The notes beneath the pieces are model-generated. The model was given only the letters and a program-made list of their open reading frames with translations. It was not told the origin of the DNA and made no database searches. Below, piece after piece: positions 44,273 to 56,959 of a DNA stretch of 64,000 nucleotides. Numbering within the stretch: position 1 is the first letter of the stretch; every line of letters starts with the position of its first letter. Both the position numbers and the translations under genes were made by a program. Where the stretch lies: assembly GCA_030704615.1 (NCBI GenBank), contig CM060733.1, forward strand, positions 10,478,001 to 10,542,000. Direction: 5' to 3'. The stretch is from Takakia lepidozioides. Its lineage: Eukaryota; Streptophyta; Takakiopsida; Takakiales; Takakiaceae.

Positions 44273-47212
44273 CTAGTGAATGCCAGAGATAGAGTGTTCC
44301 ACCATAGATGGCCCTTCAATCTCCCAACCAACACCACATGAGGGAGAGCCACATGATCCACCCCCACGAGTGCGCTTTTTCAAATGTTCTAGGCTGGCTA
44401 CTCGTTGCATTGATGGTGTCCGCCCCATCTTACCTCCACTATTGCCTTGCTGTTGTGAGCCACAACCTTGCTTAGCGTGTGGCATGTATAGTGACACATC
44501 TAGTGGTGCTGCCGTATATCTCAGGCTCTGGTTGGACATGTAAGGGGAGGCAGGCCGTGAGTGGGCATTTGCATGACTTCTAGCTACCGAGTCTTCTGCC
44601 ATCTTTACCTGCCATGTTCGAGTCAAGCTCATTTACTCGTTAATTCCATGTAATCAGCCATGCTCAAGAAGCGACACATTGATATGACCATGCACTTAAT
44701 TGCTGCTCAATGGCCCGGGATGTGGGATACGTCATCAGACATTAAGTGATAGGCTTTCATGAACCTTCTCCATCATGATCAAAATGTCGAAACTCCCAAA
44801 AATGAACATCACTATTCAACCACATGATCTAACCATTACACAAACAGAATAATCTCAACGCAAGACTTTGCAGTACATAGTAGGCTAACTTGCTGACAAA
44901 CTGTGCCATCAAGTGAGTGGCATGATTCAAGAAACTGTTGGCAAGACAGGTACATACCTTGGCATGCAACGCCTGAACATCTGCTTTAAGGACACGGTTG
45001 TCAACAGCAGCTTCGCTGAGCTTCTGACTAATCTCTGTCAGCTGCTGTACCAATGTAGAATTTTCCACTCGTAGTTGCCCTACCTGCCACCACAATGTAA
45101 AGTCTAATTTTTTAAAAAAATTGCTTCATCCTAACTGGTCCTAGCTTATTCACCAACTATTGCCTTACCTATTCTACTACTGATAAGAGCCCACTTCCCA
45201 AAGGAGGCGGTACTCACAGGGGAAGAGGTTCTTATTTACGCTGACTTCAGTCAGTATCCTGTGTCTCTCTCTTTTCATATTACTGTGATAACATGATACC
45301 CTACCATGCTCAAGGTGACAACCACTTCACAAATTAAGCAATAGAAACCAAGGGACATGGATGAGTAAGCCCACATGTGGAACAAACCTGCAGCTCAAGC
45401 TCACTTAAATGTGCCTGTTTCCTTCTTCGTGATCGCCTTGCTGACTCCCTGTTGGACAACATCCTGCTCCATACCCATCCACCCCATAACTGAAAATGAA
45501 TTACTTAGAATAGAAAGGAAAATAAACATGAGACTAAAAACTGATCCACTGCACTTACTTCAAAGGGGTGAAATGACTAATGTTTGTGAAGCAGAAATGA
45601 AGTCCAGGGGAGTACCCCGTCAGCTGAATCAGACAATGGAGAAAAGCTATGCATCCTCGCCATCCTGCCCACTAAACATCTCCTTTGGTCAATTGTACCA
45701 GCTAACTTAAAACTAGTGGTCAGGTAACCAGCCCCTCCAAATTTCAGCCTTGAGCCCAATGTGGGCCTGAGCTACTCCTGAAGCTCCCTGAAGCTCTACT
45801 TGTTGTTTGAACGTAGAGGGGAAGCTCACAGTAGATTTATCTCGAGCTTCACCTCATTCACTCGTGTGTACCTTCTTCTAGAGGGATGAGTGGAGAAAGA
45901 AAGACACCTCTTCACCCGTTTGAGATCACCAGGGTCCATGTTTTGGCCCAACTCCAAATCCAGATCATCATCATCTGACAGCTCCGAACCACTCGTGATG
46001 GGTTGAGTCCTTCTTGGTCTAGCAGTTGGTTTGTCGGGCTTTGGAGGCAGTGCAGGAATGCCAATAGGCCCAACTGCTCCTCTGTGTGACCCTGCCATAG
46101 CACCTGAAATGTAGTACCCAGTTGGGAGAAGGTCAAGCAATCTTCCAGCAGGCCATACACCAATCACCAATCCAAGTCAATCCTACTTACAGAACCTATA
46201 GCTGATGTTGTGTCTGCGACACAAATGACATTCTTCTGCAAGCTAAGATTAGGTTCTGAGCATGTGGGTGCACAGCAACAAGGATGGTCCTGCTGCTACA
46301 CCTTCTGCCTGCTGAACGCCAGGCCTAACCTGAGCTCCTCCAATCATTGCCAGCATGCACCATGCAGAGTAACAAGGAAGATCCTCGCAAGAAAGGGACC
46401 CACCAGAGCCTGTTACTACACCCTCTGCCTGCTTAACTGCAGGTCTAGCCTGAGCTCCTCCTGCTGTTGCCTGCACGCAAAAATCCCATCCACCCCGATG
46501 TGCTCCAATCAATCCCCAATGTCCACTGTTGTCCAAATCACTCAGACACTGGGTGACAGCCACCAACATGAACTCATAGTACGTCTCTCAGACAAAGTAC
46601 ATCATGAAAGAGAACTTGTCCAAGACGATTTTTTGATATTCATCCCGGCTTCACTGTTCAAACAGCATGTGATAAACCAACCGACGGATGCAAAAGCAAA
46701 GCTTACATAATGAAAGGGTAAGAGCAGACCCGAGTCAGTGCAACAGCCGCACAGGCCAAATCAAGGCGATGCTTGAGAAAATGCGCATAGTCCTGCTGGC
46801 TACTGTTGGTCGCGCTGGTCACCTCTTCTCGCAGTCCAGCAAACAACGGGTTCAATGCTCCTCTTACCTCCTCAACTTGCTCCATCCTAGCACTCAGTTG
46901 CCCCTCCTCCGCAGGAACAGGTGGCTGGGGCAGCCTCACGTTCTCCTCCTCCTCCTCCTCCTCCTCCTCCTCCTCGTCAATTATCAATTGGCGACTGTGT
47001 ATGTTCAAGGGTGCGTATTCAACTGAGGCTGTATGCACCCTCAGAAATTCCTGAAACGCCCATTCCGAATCACTACGATTCATTCCCTTCTCACCTCTTG
47101 CATCCGCTGTAGTGGAGGTCAGTGGCACACCGCCAGCTCCACTATTCTCTCCTTGCGTGTCCAGCTTCCAGAACGTATTTAGTATATCATCTACCGAGAA
47201 GGCACGCTCCAT
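44273..47212 (-). CDS. Group C bZIP transcription factor (Opaque2/bZIP9-63-like)
   Basis: Six minus-strand exons, 47212-46730, 46470-46404, 46103-45908, 45463-45388, 45083-44958 and 44608-44273, give 427 residues with consistent phases. The N-terminus [11 protein letters not shown] and [10 protein letters not shown] are group C signatures. A Glu run (about residues 78-90) and [21 protein letters not shown] follow. The basic region, split across exons 3-4, reads DLKRVKR then [19 protein letters not shown] (N-x7-R type). The zipper runs through exons 4-5 ([33 protein letters not shown]). The C-terminal KMAEDSVAR and [13 protein letters not shown] are also family-specific. Group C factors bind ACGT boxes as heterodimers with group S1 in energy, amino-acid and seed programmes (angiosperm knowledge). 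A decayed copy of exon 2 lies in intron 2 (46284-46350). Confidence 0.95.
46284..46350 (-). pseudogene. Decayed duplicate of bZIP exon 2
   Basis: This minus-strand segment aligns with exon 2 (46470-46404): both read GGAQxRPxVxQAEGVxxG. The acceptor AG before GCAA is changed to TG (CATGCTG versus GTGCAG). The donor GGTGGG is replaced by GGACCA after a short deletion. It should therefore not be spliced in by the same sites. Confidence 0.75.
46949..46978 (-). repeat. GAG (glutamate) codon run in bZIP exon 1
   Basis: About ten uninterrupted CTC/GAG triplets encode a polyglutamate stretch. Such runs are often length-polymorphic. Confidence 0.85.
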
Positions 47213-49261
47213 CTCTCTGGACTTCCACTATAATTCGCCTTCGCTGAATTTGATATAGTGAGTGCCTTATCGTGTATTCCCACCTGATTCCCGCTCTTCT
47301 CTGCCTGCTTCCCAGGTTGAGATAGGGAGCATGGTCTTAACAAACGCGGAAGCCAAACAAAGCCAGACCACATCAAAGACTACTTAATGTGCTGTCCACA
47401 CAATCGCGTAGCCTGCCATTCCCTTGCTTCCCTTCGCATCAACCATCGTTGCCACCCTTGCAAAAGATTCAAGTTGGAGAAACAGAAGAACCCAGAGTTT
47501 CTACAAGCAGACAGTCAGCTTCTACAAACAGCGACGTAACAATTGATGGAGAAGAAGGGTAACAGGAACGCAAAAGCATCCAGCCCTCTAGAAAAACAGC
47601 TCAAGCAACAAGCGCACTTCTATCCAGCACACTTCCTCATATAGTGGGCCCTCCCGCATGTCGGGCCACCTGTAAGAGATGTGAGGGATGCCACGGATCG
47701 AGCTGCGCACATGTCATTGACCACAACGAGTCAAAATGAGCAGTTACCCAACCCAACCTGGAGGCTTGCTAACACAAATCTTGCACACTTTGCTGATCCC
47801 AGGCAAAGGAATCGCACAGCAGGAGCTTTTAGAAAGCTCGCAGAATGTAGCTCGGCCGAGCTCAACTGGTTCATAAACAATCATAACACCCCAGTCCCTC
47901 TTGCGCTTTTAATAATATGGCTGTACACCTGCTGGCACCTACTTGCACGAGGATATATCGTAGCCTACTACAAAGCTACCGATCTCCAACCTCCATGTAT
48001 CCTTCCATACCCACGTCCAATCCACATCCGCAGCCGACCTCGGAACATTGAATAACAGATTTATAGTCAGCACGAGAGGGATCACGCTAGCCTAGCTGGC
48101 CTCATATTGGGATGGAAGCACTGTGCACGGATGAGGAACACTCGACAGCTATCCACGATCTGAACGAGAGTAAAAGATAAGGGTTAAAGTGAGGTGGGAG
48201 GCAGCTTCCATCACCACGTGGGGCCAAAGGGCCCACCGAGTGTACCCACCAAGATTGAGCTTGCACAGGGGAATGTCCGACATGGCTGGAGGCGGCGCAG
48301 TCATCCACCATGGCAGCTGCACACACGCCGAGTGCTTGCACCGCCAGCAAACATTTGCGGGGCTGACGACACAAGATCTTCACTCGGAAAGTGCAGCGCT
48401 GCTTCTCCCTCTGCCCAGTGCCGAGTTCCAATTCCCCACACTAAGTTTTGCAGGTTTATGAGCTATTCAGCTTCGATGACTCAATCGACAAGATAAAAAG
48501 GTCTTTCTTCTTTCGTAGGTAGTGTATGCATGACCTCGCTTCATCCGTTCTGCTCGAGAAGATGTTGGATTTGAAACTCGAGAAGATGATTCCATACTCT
48601 CACACGGGACAACAGTGCAAAAAATGAGATTGCCTTACTTCCAGCTGCATATCAGAAGTGGCAATACGCTGCAGGGTACACACAGCTATAGATAGCAGCT
48701 ATCATATCTGTATAACTACCTCAACTAGTATTGCAAGCTGCAGAGTGGAGAAATTCTGCAGCCACTGAAAAGCTGAAGAGTATGCTGGACAAGTACTCTT
48801 TGAATGTCAAATGTAATATACAAAACACACCATGTATACCACAAATACACATTTCACATATGTACCAAGAGGACTGTAGAGTTTCCTTATCCTACAAAGG
48901 AAGATTGACTCCAAAGTTTTAACCTCCCATTTGCCACGCCCAAAAGTCGCTGCGAGAAAAAGAGACACCCATGGTCCAACACCATTGAAACTGGACACTA
49001 AAGGTATAGACAGTGGAGGAAGGTCAAACCAGGTGACAGTCTTGGAATCCTTCCATCTGGAACACCTACATTCTAAGTGACAGCTGCAAATTAAGTACAG
49101 CCCAAAAATAGACCTAGCTCTGCCTAAGTTCCTCCATGCAATTTTTGCTACTCCTCATGAAGGCAGCTCGAGATCCCATGCTTTGCAGCAACAAACACAG
49201 CTCAAAATTCATTCATTATGAGGAAGTAACACACTTTAACTAGTTTACATGAGGGCTCGAG
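47213..49261. other. Spacer between bZIP and cpRNP genes
   Basis: It contains the bZIP 5' flank. Plus-strand frames at 47681-48055 and 48189-48496 lack recognisable domains and splice context. Confidence 0.45.
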
Positions 49262-50800
49262 TCAAAATCCGTATCCACCCATCCTGGGTGCAGGCTTCTC
49301 GCCTGCCACATTTACTCTGAGCTGCCTTCCATCAAATTCCTGTTGCATCCACACATCCAGTAGTAAGTAATAAATCGGAATTGTTAGAACTATTCTGAGC
49401 CCATTAATTTTGATTACCGACATTGAAAAGTAGCAAATCGCAAGTCTGAGCCCCCTTGTGAGACAACACGCACAGAAAGAGTGAATCCACACATACTACT
49501 TCACAAAAACACAAAACCAGAACCCATGTGTACTTACTGATCCATCTAGAGTAGATATCGCCTCCTGCACTGAGTCACCGTGTTCAAATGTAACAAAGCC
49601 GAATCCACGGGATCTGCCAGTCTCACGGTCGTACACAACCCTAGCTTCTACAACTTTTCCGTAATCGCTGAACAGTGATTCAAGGCTCGCATCATCCACG
49701 CCCCACGATAGGTTGCCAACAAAAAGTTTGAAGTCATTGTTGTATGACCTTCCACCTCCACCACCATACCCACCTCCTCCACCACCGAACCCACTGTCAT
49801 TTTCCCGCTGTTCGGGTGGAGGTCTGTCCAGACCAAAGTCACCGAAGCCTGAAGAGCCAAAAGAACGGGGCTCTTTTGGTTGAGGGAAGTTCACCCTCAA
49901 ATTCCTTCCTCCAAAATCCTGTAAAAGGATATCAGACACTCTGCATGTCGGCTGAAAACTGGAGGAATATGACAAGCTGTGGACACAACTAGACGGCCAG
50001 TAGCAGCCCTAGCAATAACAACCTTCTATGTCCTTCACGGGAACCACCTAACCACGCAGGAAGCGAAAACATTTTGACAAATTGAGGTACTGATAGTAGT
50101 ACTCAAGCACACAGATGGAACAGCTTCGTCCCAGCCAATGCTGTTCAGAAGCTGCCATTCGAAGACTGCACTATGCTGGAGAGGAGAGAGGAGGACTTAC
50201 AGAGCCATCCAACTTGTCAATGGCCGTCAAAGCCTGATCGGGCGAAGCCATTGTCACAAATCCAAACCCCCGGCTTCTCCCTGTTTCCCTGTCATAGATA
50301 ACCTGTAATACACGAATAAATCCAATTGAAACTCAAAACATCAACGAACTGGGTAAGGCCAGAACACAAGACAAAAAAATCCCAGTACATCACGTCGGAA
50401 GGGGGCCTACCTCCACGAGCTCGACACTTCCATAGTCCTCGAAGGCCGCAGCTAGCTGTTGGCTGTCACAAGTGAACGGAAGATTTCCAACATAAAGCTT
50501 CGAACCCCCTTGAGTTTGGGGAGGCGGTGAGCTCCTGAAAGAGTCATCAGACGAATAACTGTCTCCATCTAAATCTAAGGCCCGGGGGGCTGCGGGGACA
50601 TTCCTCCCACACCTCCTTCCAGACTGAGACAAACCCAACGAACCTCTGGAGATATGGCCTTCTTCCCATAAGAAGCTGCTTCCAGCTGGCATTGTCAAGG
50701 CCACAGCCCGAACTGGCTTTATCAGACAGATTTCTGCGCGGGCTGAGACCGCAACAAACGACCTGCTCGTCGCAGCAATGGAGATACATGAGGCCACCAT
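49262..50800 (-). CDS. Chloroplast ribonucleoprotein with two RRMs (cp29/cp31-like)
   Basis: Four minus-strand exons, 50800-50411, 50302-50201, 49918-49538 and 49339-49262, all phase 0, give 316 residues. The first 60 or so residues are Ser/Ala/Arg-rich like a plastid transit peptide. RRM1 has RNP2 LYVGNL and RNP1 RGFGFVTM. A Gly-rich linker follows ([14 protein letters not shown]). RRM2 has RNP2 LFVGNLSW and RNP1 RGFGFVTF, and the protein ends soon after with [11 protein letters not shown]. Introns fall at equivalent places in the two RRMs (after LDGS), consistent with an ancestral duplication. The cpRNP family stabilises chloroplast transcripts and supports editing (family knowledge). The gene looks intact. 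Confidence 0.94.
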
Positions 50801-50973
50801 TGTCCCAAGCTTTTGCTAACTCTGCAAATCTCCAATCTCCCTCTCCACCACAAGACCCTGGCGCCCTGCGCCCACCCTGCAAGAGAGAAGAAGAAGAGGC
50901 TACAGTGCCCCCAGAGCAACAGTGGATGCAACATCTTGCAATATTAGCCGTTGGATTAAACAGATTCTTCTAA

Positions 50974-50983
50974 ATATATACTC
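50974..50983 (-). promoter_or_regulatory. Possible TATA box of the cpRNP gene
   Basis: TATATATTTA on the minus strand lies about 175 bases upstream of the start codon. Position is plausible for a core promoter with a leader of about 140 bases. Confidence 0.35.
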
Positions 50984-52086
50984 CTAGCGAACGAAGGAAT
51001 TTGACAGAAAAACAAAGCAGTGACTGCCTTCAAGTTGATAGTGCTGCAATGATAGCTTTATAAAAGGACCCATCATAGTAGGGTGACTGTACAACTGGGT
51101 AAAACTGTCCCCAAGAGGAGAAACAAAATCTCATAGAGCTGGATAGGTAAATTGACCAAAAAACATCAAACTATTTTAGAATCACTGAAGAAGGTCAGAC
51201 AAAGGTCAGGAAAGGGGTCAGGAAAGACGATGGGTCAAAGTGGAGGGAGGCATGAAACCGCCCCGGCTACCTCTAATAGATAGAGCTTGAGCCTTTTGTA
51301 AAGCAACAGAAACTCCTTGTCTAAAGAAAGCTACAAGACCATAGCCTACGTTTGGGCTTCCAACGCTATTGTTTTCCGCAGTGCGAAGGAAGTCATTGAA
51401 CTGATGATGCAAACAACCTAAAGATCTCGAAAAAGGGAGGAATGTGTTTGTGGGAGTGACGTTCCCGACATTCGCGCTCCTTTCCTGTGCAACTAGAGAC
51501 AGCAACTCTTTGTAATGAGGTTGTGCGTGGAAGGAGATCTGACCTAGTAGGATCAGCATTGACAACGTCCGCCAATGTACTCAGCCTGTCTCGTCGTGAG
51601 AGAGGACAATGTCAACAATGTCAACCTACCGTGTGGCATTGCTACACAAACTAGGGGCAAGTGACTCTCTCTCAAATTTCAACCCTAGAGCATCTCAATG
51701 TCCACTTCTAGAATCTCATAGCTGAATCCATGAAAGTTATGCCTTAGAATCCAGTACAAGTTGTGTGGACAAACAATCTGAGAAGTCTTACATTTCTCTG
51801 AGAGGGCATTCTTGAGAAAATGTATCAAATATGAGAAATTTATGAGGGACAAAAACACACTCACAAACCTATTCAAAACTTACAAGGCAAGGGGAAAAAT
51901 ATTACCTATTTTGAAAGGTAGAAATATTGTGTAGTAAAGGCACAATGTTGTTTGATTGTCAGCCCAAGCAATTTTTACACTGTAACTTGATGTCAGGCGA
52001 TCTCCTAACGGTACTCTGTGATTGAGAACAAACACTTGGACCACCCTCTGAGATCCAACTGAATACAGTGAAGGCATGGACAAGTC
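50984..52086. other. Spacer between cpRNP and P450 genes
   Basis: A minus-strand frame at 51218-51565 is open for 115 codons but shows no domain. I would not call it a gene. Confidence 0.45.
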
Positions 52087-55000
52087 TCATCGCAGCGTCT
52101 CCAACACAATAGGCATGCCAAATCTTGGCTGCGAAGTTAGTGTTATATCAGGGCTATGGCAGTAGATTGGACTTAGCTTCCAAGAGAACATGGGCAGCAT
52201 TACAGCAAGAATTACTCTACTTTCAGTCAGAGCTAAAGTTTGGCCAATACAAGTTCTGGGTCCAGCTCCAAATGGGATGAATGCTGAAGGGTTTCCACAA
52301 GCCCCACTAATTCCATTTGCAAATCTAGCAGGCCAGAATTCATCTGCATTGTCTCCCCATACCTGTCTATCCCGGTGAACAGCTGCTACAGGTATCATTA
52401 CATCTACCCCATTTGGGATCGTAGTCGGCCCTACTACATTCTCTTTCAGACATGTTCGGCCTATGAGAGGTGCTGGAGGGAACAGCCGCATTGATTCATT
52501 AAGTATCATAGAGATTGTTTTCAAGTTATTTAGGGTCTTCCATTCCAGACCCTCTTGGCAAAATTCCTCCACTTCAGAGCGCGCTCTCTCTTGCCAAAGT
52601 GGGTGCTTAGCCAAGAGATAGATAGTCCAAGTAAGTAGGCTAGCTGTAGTCTCATGCCCAGCAAGAAGAAATGTGAGAGAGTTGTCCATCAATTGGCCTT
52701 TGGTCAGTCCCTTCAAGGCATTTGTCACTTTGCCCTTTGTCTCTTGTGCCAACTGACTTGACCCCTCATTTTGGCCATCGTGCACTCCCCTTGCAACAGG
52801 GGTCCTGTGCTTTGATCTACTGGTCACTTTCTCAATTGGCACTTCTGAATTTGCACCATGAGCTGCAGAAATCATCAGGTCTAATAGATCTTCTGAATAG
52901 GGAGATGCTTCATCATTGAGTCGGATCCACTTAAGCGATTCCTGTCGGTTGCTAATAATGTGGCCTGTAAAGCTTGATAACCAATGTTTGTCCTGAGAGA
53001 TCTCTTTGTTGATTCTTGTCGGAAAATATCTGTGTCCACCGACACTTGCTCCTAGTCAGCTGGTATGGAATATACCTCATTTACTTTTTCTAATGAAAAT
53101 CCTTGGTGACTATATTGGAACTGACGACACTTTTTGAGGCTATGGATCAGAACTCTCTCTGCGCAATGTAGTGAGCACTGCCCAATTCAGCCAGAAACCC
53201 CAAGCCACCGAGTATTGGTTTAGCACACATTGAAATCCCTTAAACCATGCTATTCTCTTAAAGCATGATGTTGAGAGCAGCACTACGTGTCTAGAGTACA
53301 AACAACCAGATGAAAGCTTGCTATCAAACAGATGTGGATTGACAACTTGAGTTAATGTCCCCACCTTGGAGGTCAGTTGTGCACTCACAGTGAGACACAA
53401 AATCACAGGTAACAGATTTGCACTTGCTCTTGTTGCACCTAAAGGGTAATCGACCAATATCAAAATATTCACCTCTCATTCTACAGGAAGGTTTGAAGGA
53501 ACATACTGGTATCCTGGAATAGCAGCTGCTGGTCCAAAGACAAGTTCTCTGCAATTGTGGAGATAGCGGTCAAAACCTCCAATGACTTTAGCAGCTGACC
53601 TAGAAGCCCCACCAATTTCTGCTCCAAAGACAGTCCTTCCAATGACATCCAGGGTCAATTCCAGGAAAAGCTGATACATGTCAAGTTCCTTGGACGCAGC
53701 ACTGACCTCCACAGCCCACCTCTCTGTAGCTGCGATGGCACATTCGATAATTACTGGCAGCTTCCTCTGTTGTGAATACCAGGTGAAACGCAGATCAATG
53801 AATCAGAAACCCTCAGTAGTTTGCAGAGCTGGAATCGTCATTCAGCACTGATATGATGGTCACTATCAGCGCATACATCAATACTTTAATCTGCCTCATG
53901 GAAAGTCACCTGAGAACGTGATCTTTCTGTCTCCACCTACCTCCCCCAGACCTCCATATTTGAGAAGTCAAACTCAAACCATTTGAAGCTCAAATGCACA
54001 CCTATTTTGCCACCACAAGAGCTGGATCTGGACACACCTTGATTTCCTTAGTGTGAAAGGGAGGGTGAAAAAGCTGTCGTTGAGGTGCCCATGTGTCGCC
54101 GCTTGAAGCAAATAGCCCATCTCCAAGAATTCCTAGTATTCGTACATGCAATGGTTTTCCATAGCAGTCTGCGTTGGACTGAAGAATGTCCTTGATAAGT
54201 AGTGGATCACTGATGCTCAACCTAACGGTTTTACCAACGGAAAAGTAGAATATCTTTCCATGCTTTTCGTTAAGTTTCCAGAGACCTGATATTGCTTGCT
54301 CTCCATCCTGCTCCCCTTCAAACCTTCCTTTCAGTACCTGCTCAATGTGTTCAGAGCAGGTAAGTTACTGTGCTTATACATGCTGCAGGTGTGAAGCAAA
54401 TTGATAATTCATTTCAGATCAACTTAGTATGGTGGCTACTTTATTTTAAGTGCTCTCCTTCTCTCCTAGTGCCCCACCTCAAATAAAAACAAACTCTCTC
54501 TCTCTCTCTCTTCAAAATCTGTCCAAAGTCAGTGGGAGTGAGGTAAGGATTAGTAAAACCTTTCAAAATGCTGCTCAAAATTGCAAGCTGAGTACAAATT
54601 GGCTCAGCAATTCACTGCCTTGATGAGCAGTAGTAGACATCAGAAGCCCACGATTTGGGCTGAAGTTCCAAGTATGTGCCTACCTCTATTGAACGGAAAC
54701 AAGCTGACTCGTTGGGTCTGCAGACATAACGTTGAGGATAAAAGCATCCTAAGATTTACAATTGTAAACGAGAGGCAATCTCAGAGCATCAAAAAGACTA
54801 TTACTGAACCTCGTTTCAGTCAGTTCAAAGGCTCAAATCAATGCCACATGGTGCTGTAGGCTACATGTATCTGGATTTAGAAAGGATTGAGGAGTATGAC
54901 CGAGTGTTTTCTTGGGAAAATCAGGATTCCAGCTTCATTTTCCCTGCCAAGTCCTACCGGGGGAGCGAACTTTCTTGATGGTAGGGCACCCATTCCCGTT

Positions 55001-55260
55001 CCCGGGTCCAACCAGGGAGTGTCCATAGCCACTATGCTACAGCAAGCAACTTCAAAGACATACCCCTCTGTCTGTGCTACCACAATGTCATGACTTTGGG
55101 GAAGTCACATTTGCATTTGAGACCAGCTAAGGCGAGGCTCAAATGGGACATCCTTAGTTGTGTGAGAGCTATGGCAGTTCCATAAATCAGAGAGGGGTGG
55201 ATCTCCAGTTGGGTCAATTGGAGCAAAGCTTCAGAATCAGTGCAGTGGCAACTCTCTCTG

Positions 55261-55329
<69 letters not shown>

Positions 55330-55621
55330 ATATCTTTCAAATAAACATTCAAATATGATATGTAAACAATTTCATGAGAGTTATCAGATACTGTCGTATG
55401 GGCAACAATTACCTTGTCTACGAAGCCTCAGATAAGAAAAAGCATACCTTGTCGATTGCCTGCATCTGCCCCACAAAGGGGATGAAGGAAAATCCATGGA
55501 TACCCTGCTCCTGGAACCTTTGAATTAGCCTCATGGGCTTCCAAATCCAGTCAACAGCAATTATGCCCACTCCCATTGCAAGGCCGATGGCCGCCAACCA
55601 TATCAACCAGGTGACCACCAT
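52087..55621 (-). CDS. Cytochrome P450, CYP72 clan
   Basis: Four minus-strand exons, 55621-55448, 54337-54038, 53766-53507 and 53029-52087, give 558 residues. A hydrophobic N-terminal anchor (WLIWLAAIGLAMGVGIIAV) places it in the ER membrane. Motifs in order: W-x-x-QR in helix C (WAPQRQLFHPPF), I-helix AGHETT, K-helix ESMR, the PERF-type FWPARFANG, and the heme loop FGAGPRTCIGQ with the axial cysteine at about residue 505. The N-terminal half (KPMRLIQRFQEQGI, HGKIFYFSVGKT, LLIKDIL) is typical of the CYP72 clan (families 709, 714, 715, 721, 734, 735), whose members act on hormones and terpenoids. I cannot assign the family or substrate. No break is seen in the coding sequence. Intron 1 holds a long (CT)n tract and a SINE-like fragment. 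Confidence 0.92.
54955..55065 (-). repeat. SINE-like tRNA-derived fragment in P450 intron 1
   Basis: On the minus strand GTAGCATAGTGGCTATGG resembles an A-box, with GGTTGGACCCGGGAACGG in the B-box position. The B-box is degraded, so only moderate support. Confidence 0.4.
55252..55327 (+). repeat. (CT)n microsatellite in P450 intron 1
   Basis: An almost pure CT run of about 33 units. Likely polymorphic and prone to assembly error. Confidence 0.95.
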
Positions 55622-56021
55622 CTTAAGTGAACTATGTGGCTCTAGTCCCGGGGATCACTTCTCAGATGAGATCTTGAAACACCTTCAGGAGCCAGGTAGG
55701 CGATCGCATTGCGAGAAAGTGAAGCCTTGTATGGGCTGTGGCCAGGTTCGGCAACGTGAACCTCCCTTCTCCTTTGTGTGTTAGTGTGAGTGTTCTTGCG
55801 GCCATGCCCCTCAAAACAATGAGTTCAGACTTGAGGCTGAGTAATAGCTTCGTCAGTGCTCAGATAAAGCGTGCATTCTGAATAGGGTTTTGCGACTCCG
55901 CTCCCGCTCAGCACAGAGTGCGTGTCTTGCTGTAGTACCGAGCAATGAAACTCACACAAGAAAAGTAAATTGATCCTTCACGTCCACAGTCCACAGAGAG
56001 CTTACATAGGACAAATCAAAA

Positions 56022-56190
56022 TCAGAATACAAGAAGAAAGAGAGGCCCCCAATGAGCCCAAAAATTACAAATCAACAAATGAATTCCAGATTCCAGATAT
56101 GCAGGCAGGCATTTCGAGTCCTCGTAGTAAAAGACTCTTGAAAGGGCTTGAACGGGATTCCGTGACCTGCGCACAAGCCCGGCAGTGAGC
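56022..56190 (-). mobile_element. LINE 3'-end fragment, minus strand
   Basis: The minus strand reads RVFYYEDSKCLPAYLESG, homologous to VFHSEDQKCLAAYLHEA at about 57325-57375 on the plus strand. It shares the downstream G/C-poor T-rich region and TAAGCTCT..GTGGACG end. It is a second, inverted copy of the same LINE tail. Confidence 0.65.
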
Positions 56191-56686
56191 TCTGGATTGT
56201 GACTAGCTGATCCAACTCCAAGTTTGCTTTTCAGACAGGATTGTGTGACTAGGAGCACTACGTGTGCTCTCATGTTTGGTCATTCTCCCTTCTGCGTGGA
56301 TGTGAAAGCTTGCAACACTTGGCGGGGCGACGGTATCCATTGCCACAGAATTGTCGCGGTGGTCAAGTGTGAATGCATGCAGATAGACACTGGTTCATAT
56401 TCTCTAGAGTGGTAGAGGCTGTCAAAGTTGGTTACATTCAAACTCATTTTCACCCCGATAGAGTTTGAGTTTAGAACGAATAAGTTTGGCATGTAGCTTT
56501 CACCACAGCAAATCACAAGTGGATTTCTACGAAAAGGAGGGCCAAGTGGTGAAGGTAGTCTAATTGAAAGTTGATACATATAGAAGTGGTGAAGCAAAAG
56601 ACAAAAGACGCTCTAGTGTTGGCACTTAGCACCCGGGGGTGGGCCCTATAAAGATGTCACCTTGGGTGACATCCAATAACATACAA

Positions 56687-56890
56687 CCCAGGGAGGAAGC
56701 CCAAGTGGTAGCGGGTTCAAAGCCACCTGCTCTGGATTTCTCATGGCTACCTGGCTATGGCCTAGTGCGCTCTTTGGTCCTTCAGTCTGCCCCGTGTGTT
56801 TCTGTGTTGATCTTGTGGGGGCTCGTCCCTCACCCATGTTGCACCTCATGGCCTCTAGGGGCTTACTTTTTCGACTTTCATTAGGCTCAA
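56687..56890 (+). repeat. tRNA-derived SINE-like element with compressed promoter
   Basis: AAGCCCAAGTGGTAGCGGGTTCAAAGCC brings an A-box-like start and a B-box almost together, as if the sequence between them had been deleted. A 170-base non-tRNA body follows. Confidence 0.45.
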
Positions 56891-56959
56891 AACAGCAGGT
56901 TTCAAGCACTCGTAGTATGCTCGAGTGTGCAGTTTTTTTGAGCGCAATGGACTCTCTAT

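Noticed and set aside
47681-48055. 124-codon plus-strand frame upstream of the bZIP gene
   Set aside because: No motif, no conservation cue and an atypical composition; probably chance within promoter DNA.
51218-51565. 115-codon minus-strand frame between the cpRNP and P450 genes, considered as an organellar insert
   Set aside because: No recognisable plastid or mitochondrial gene sequence and no splice or start context.
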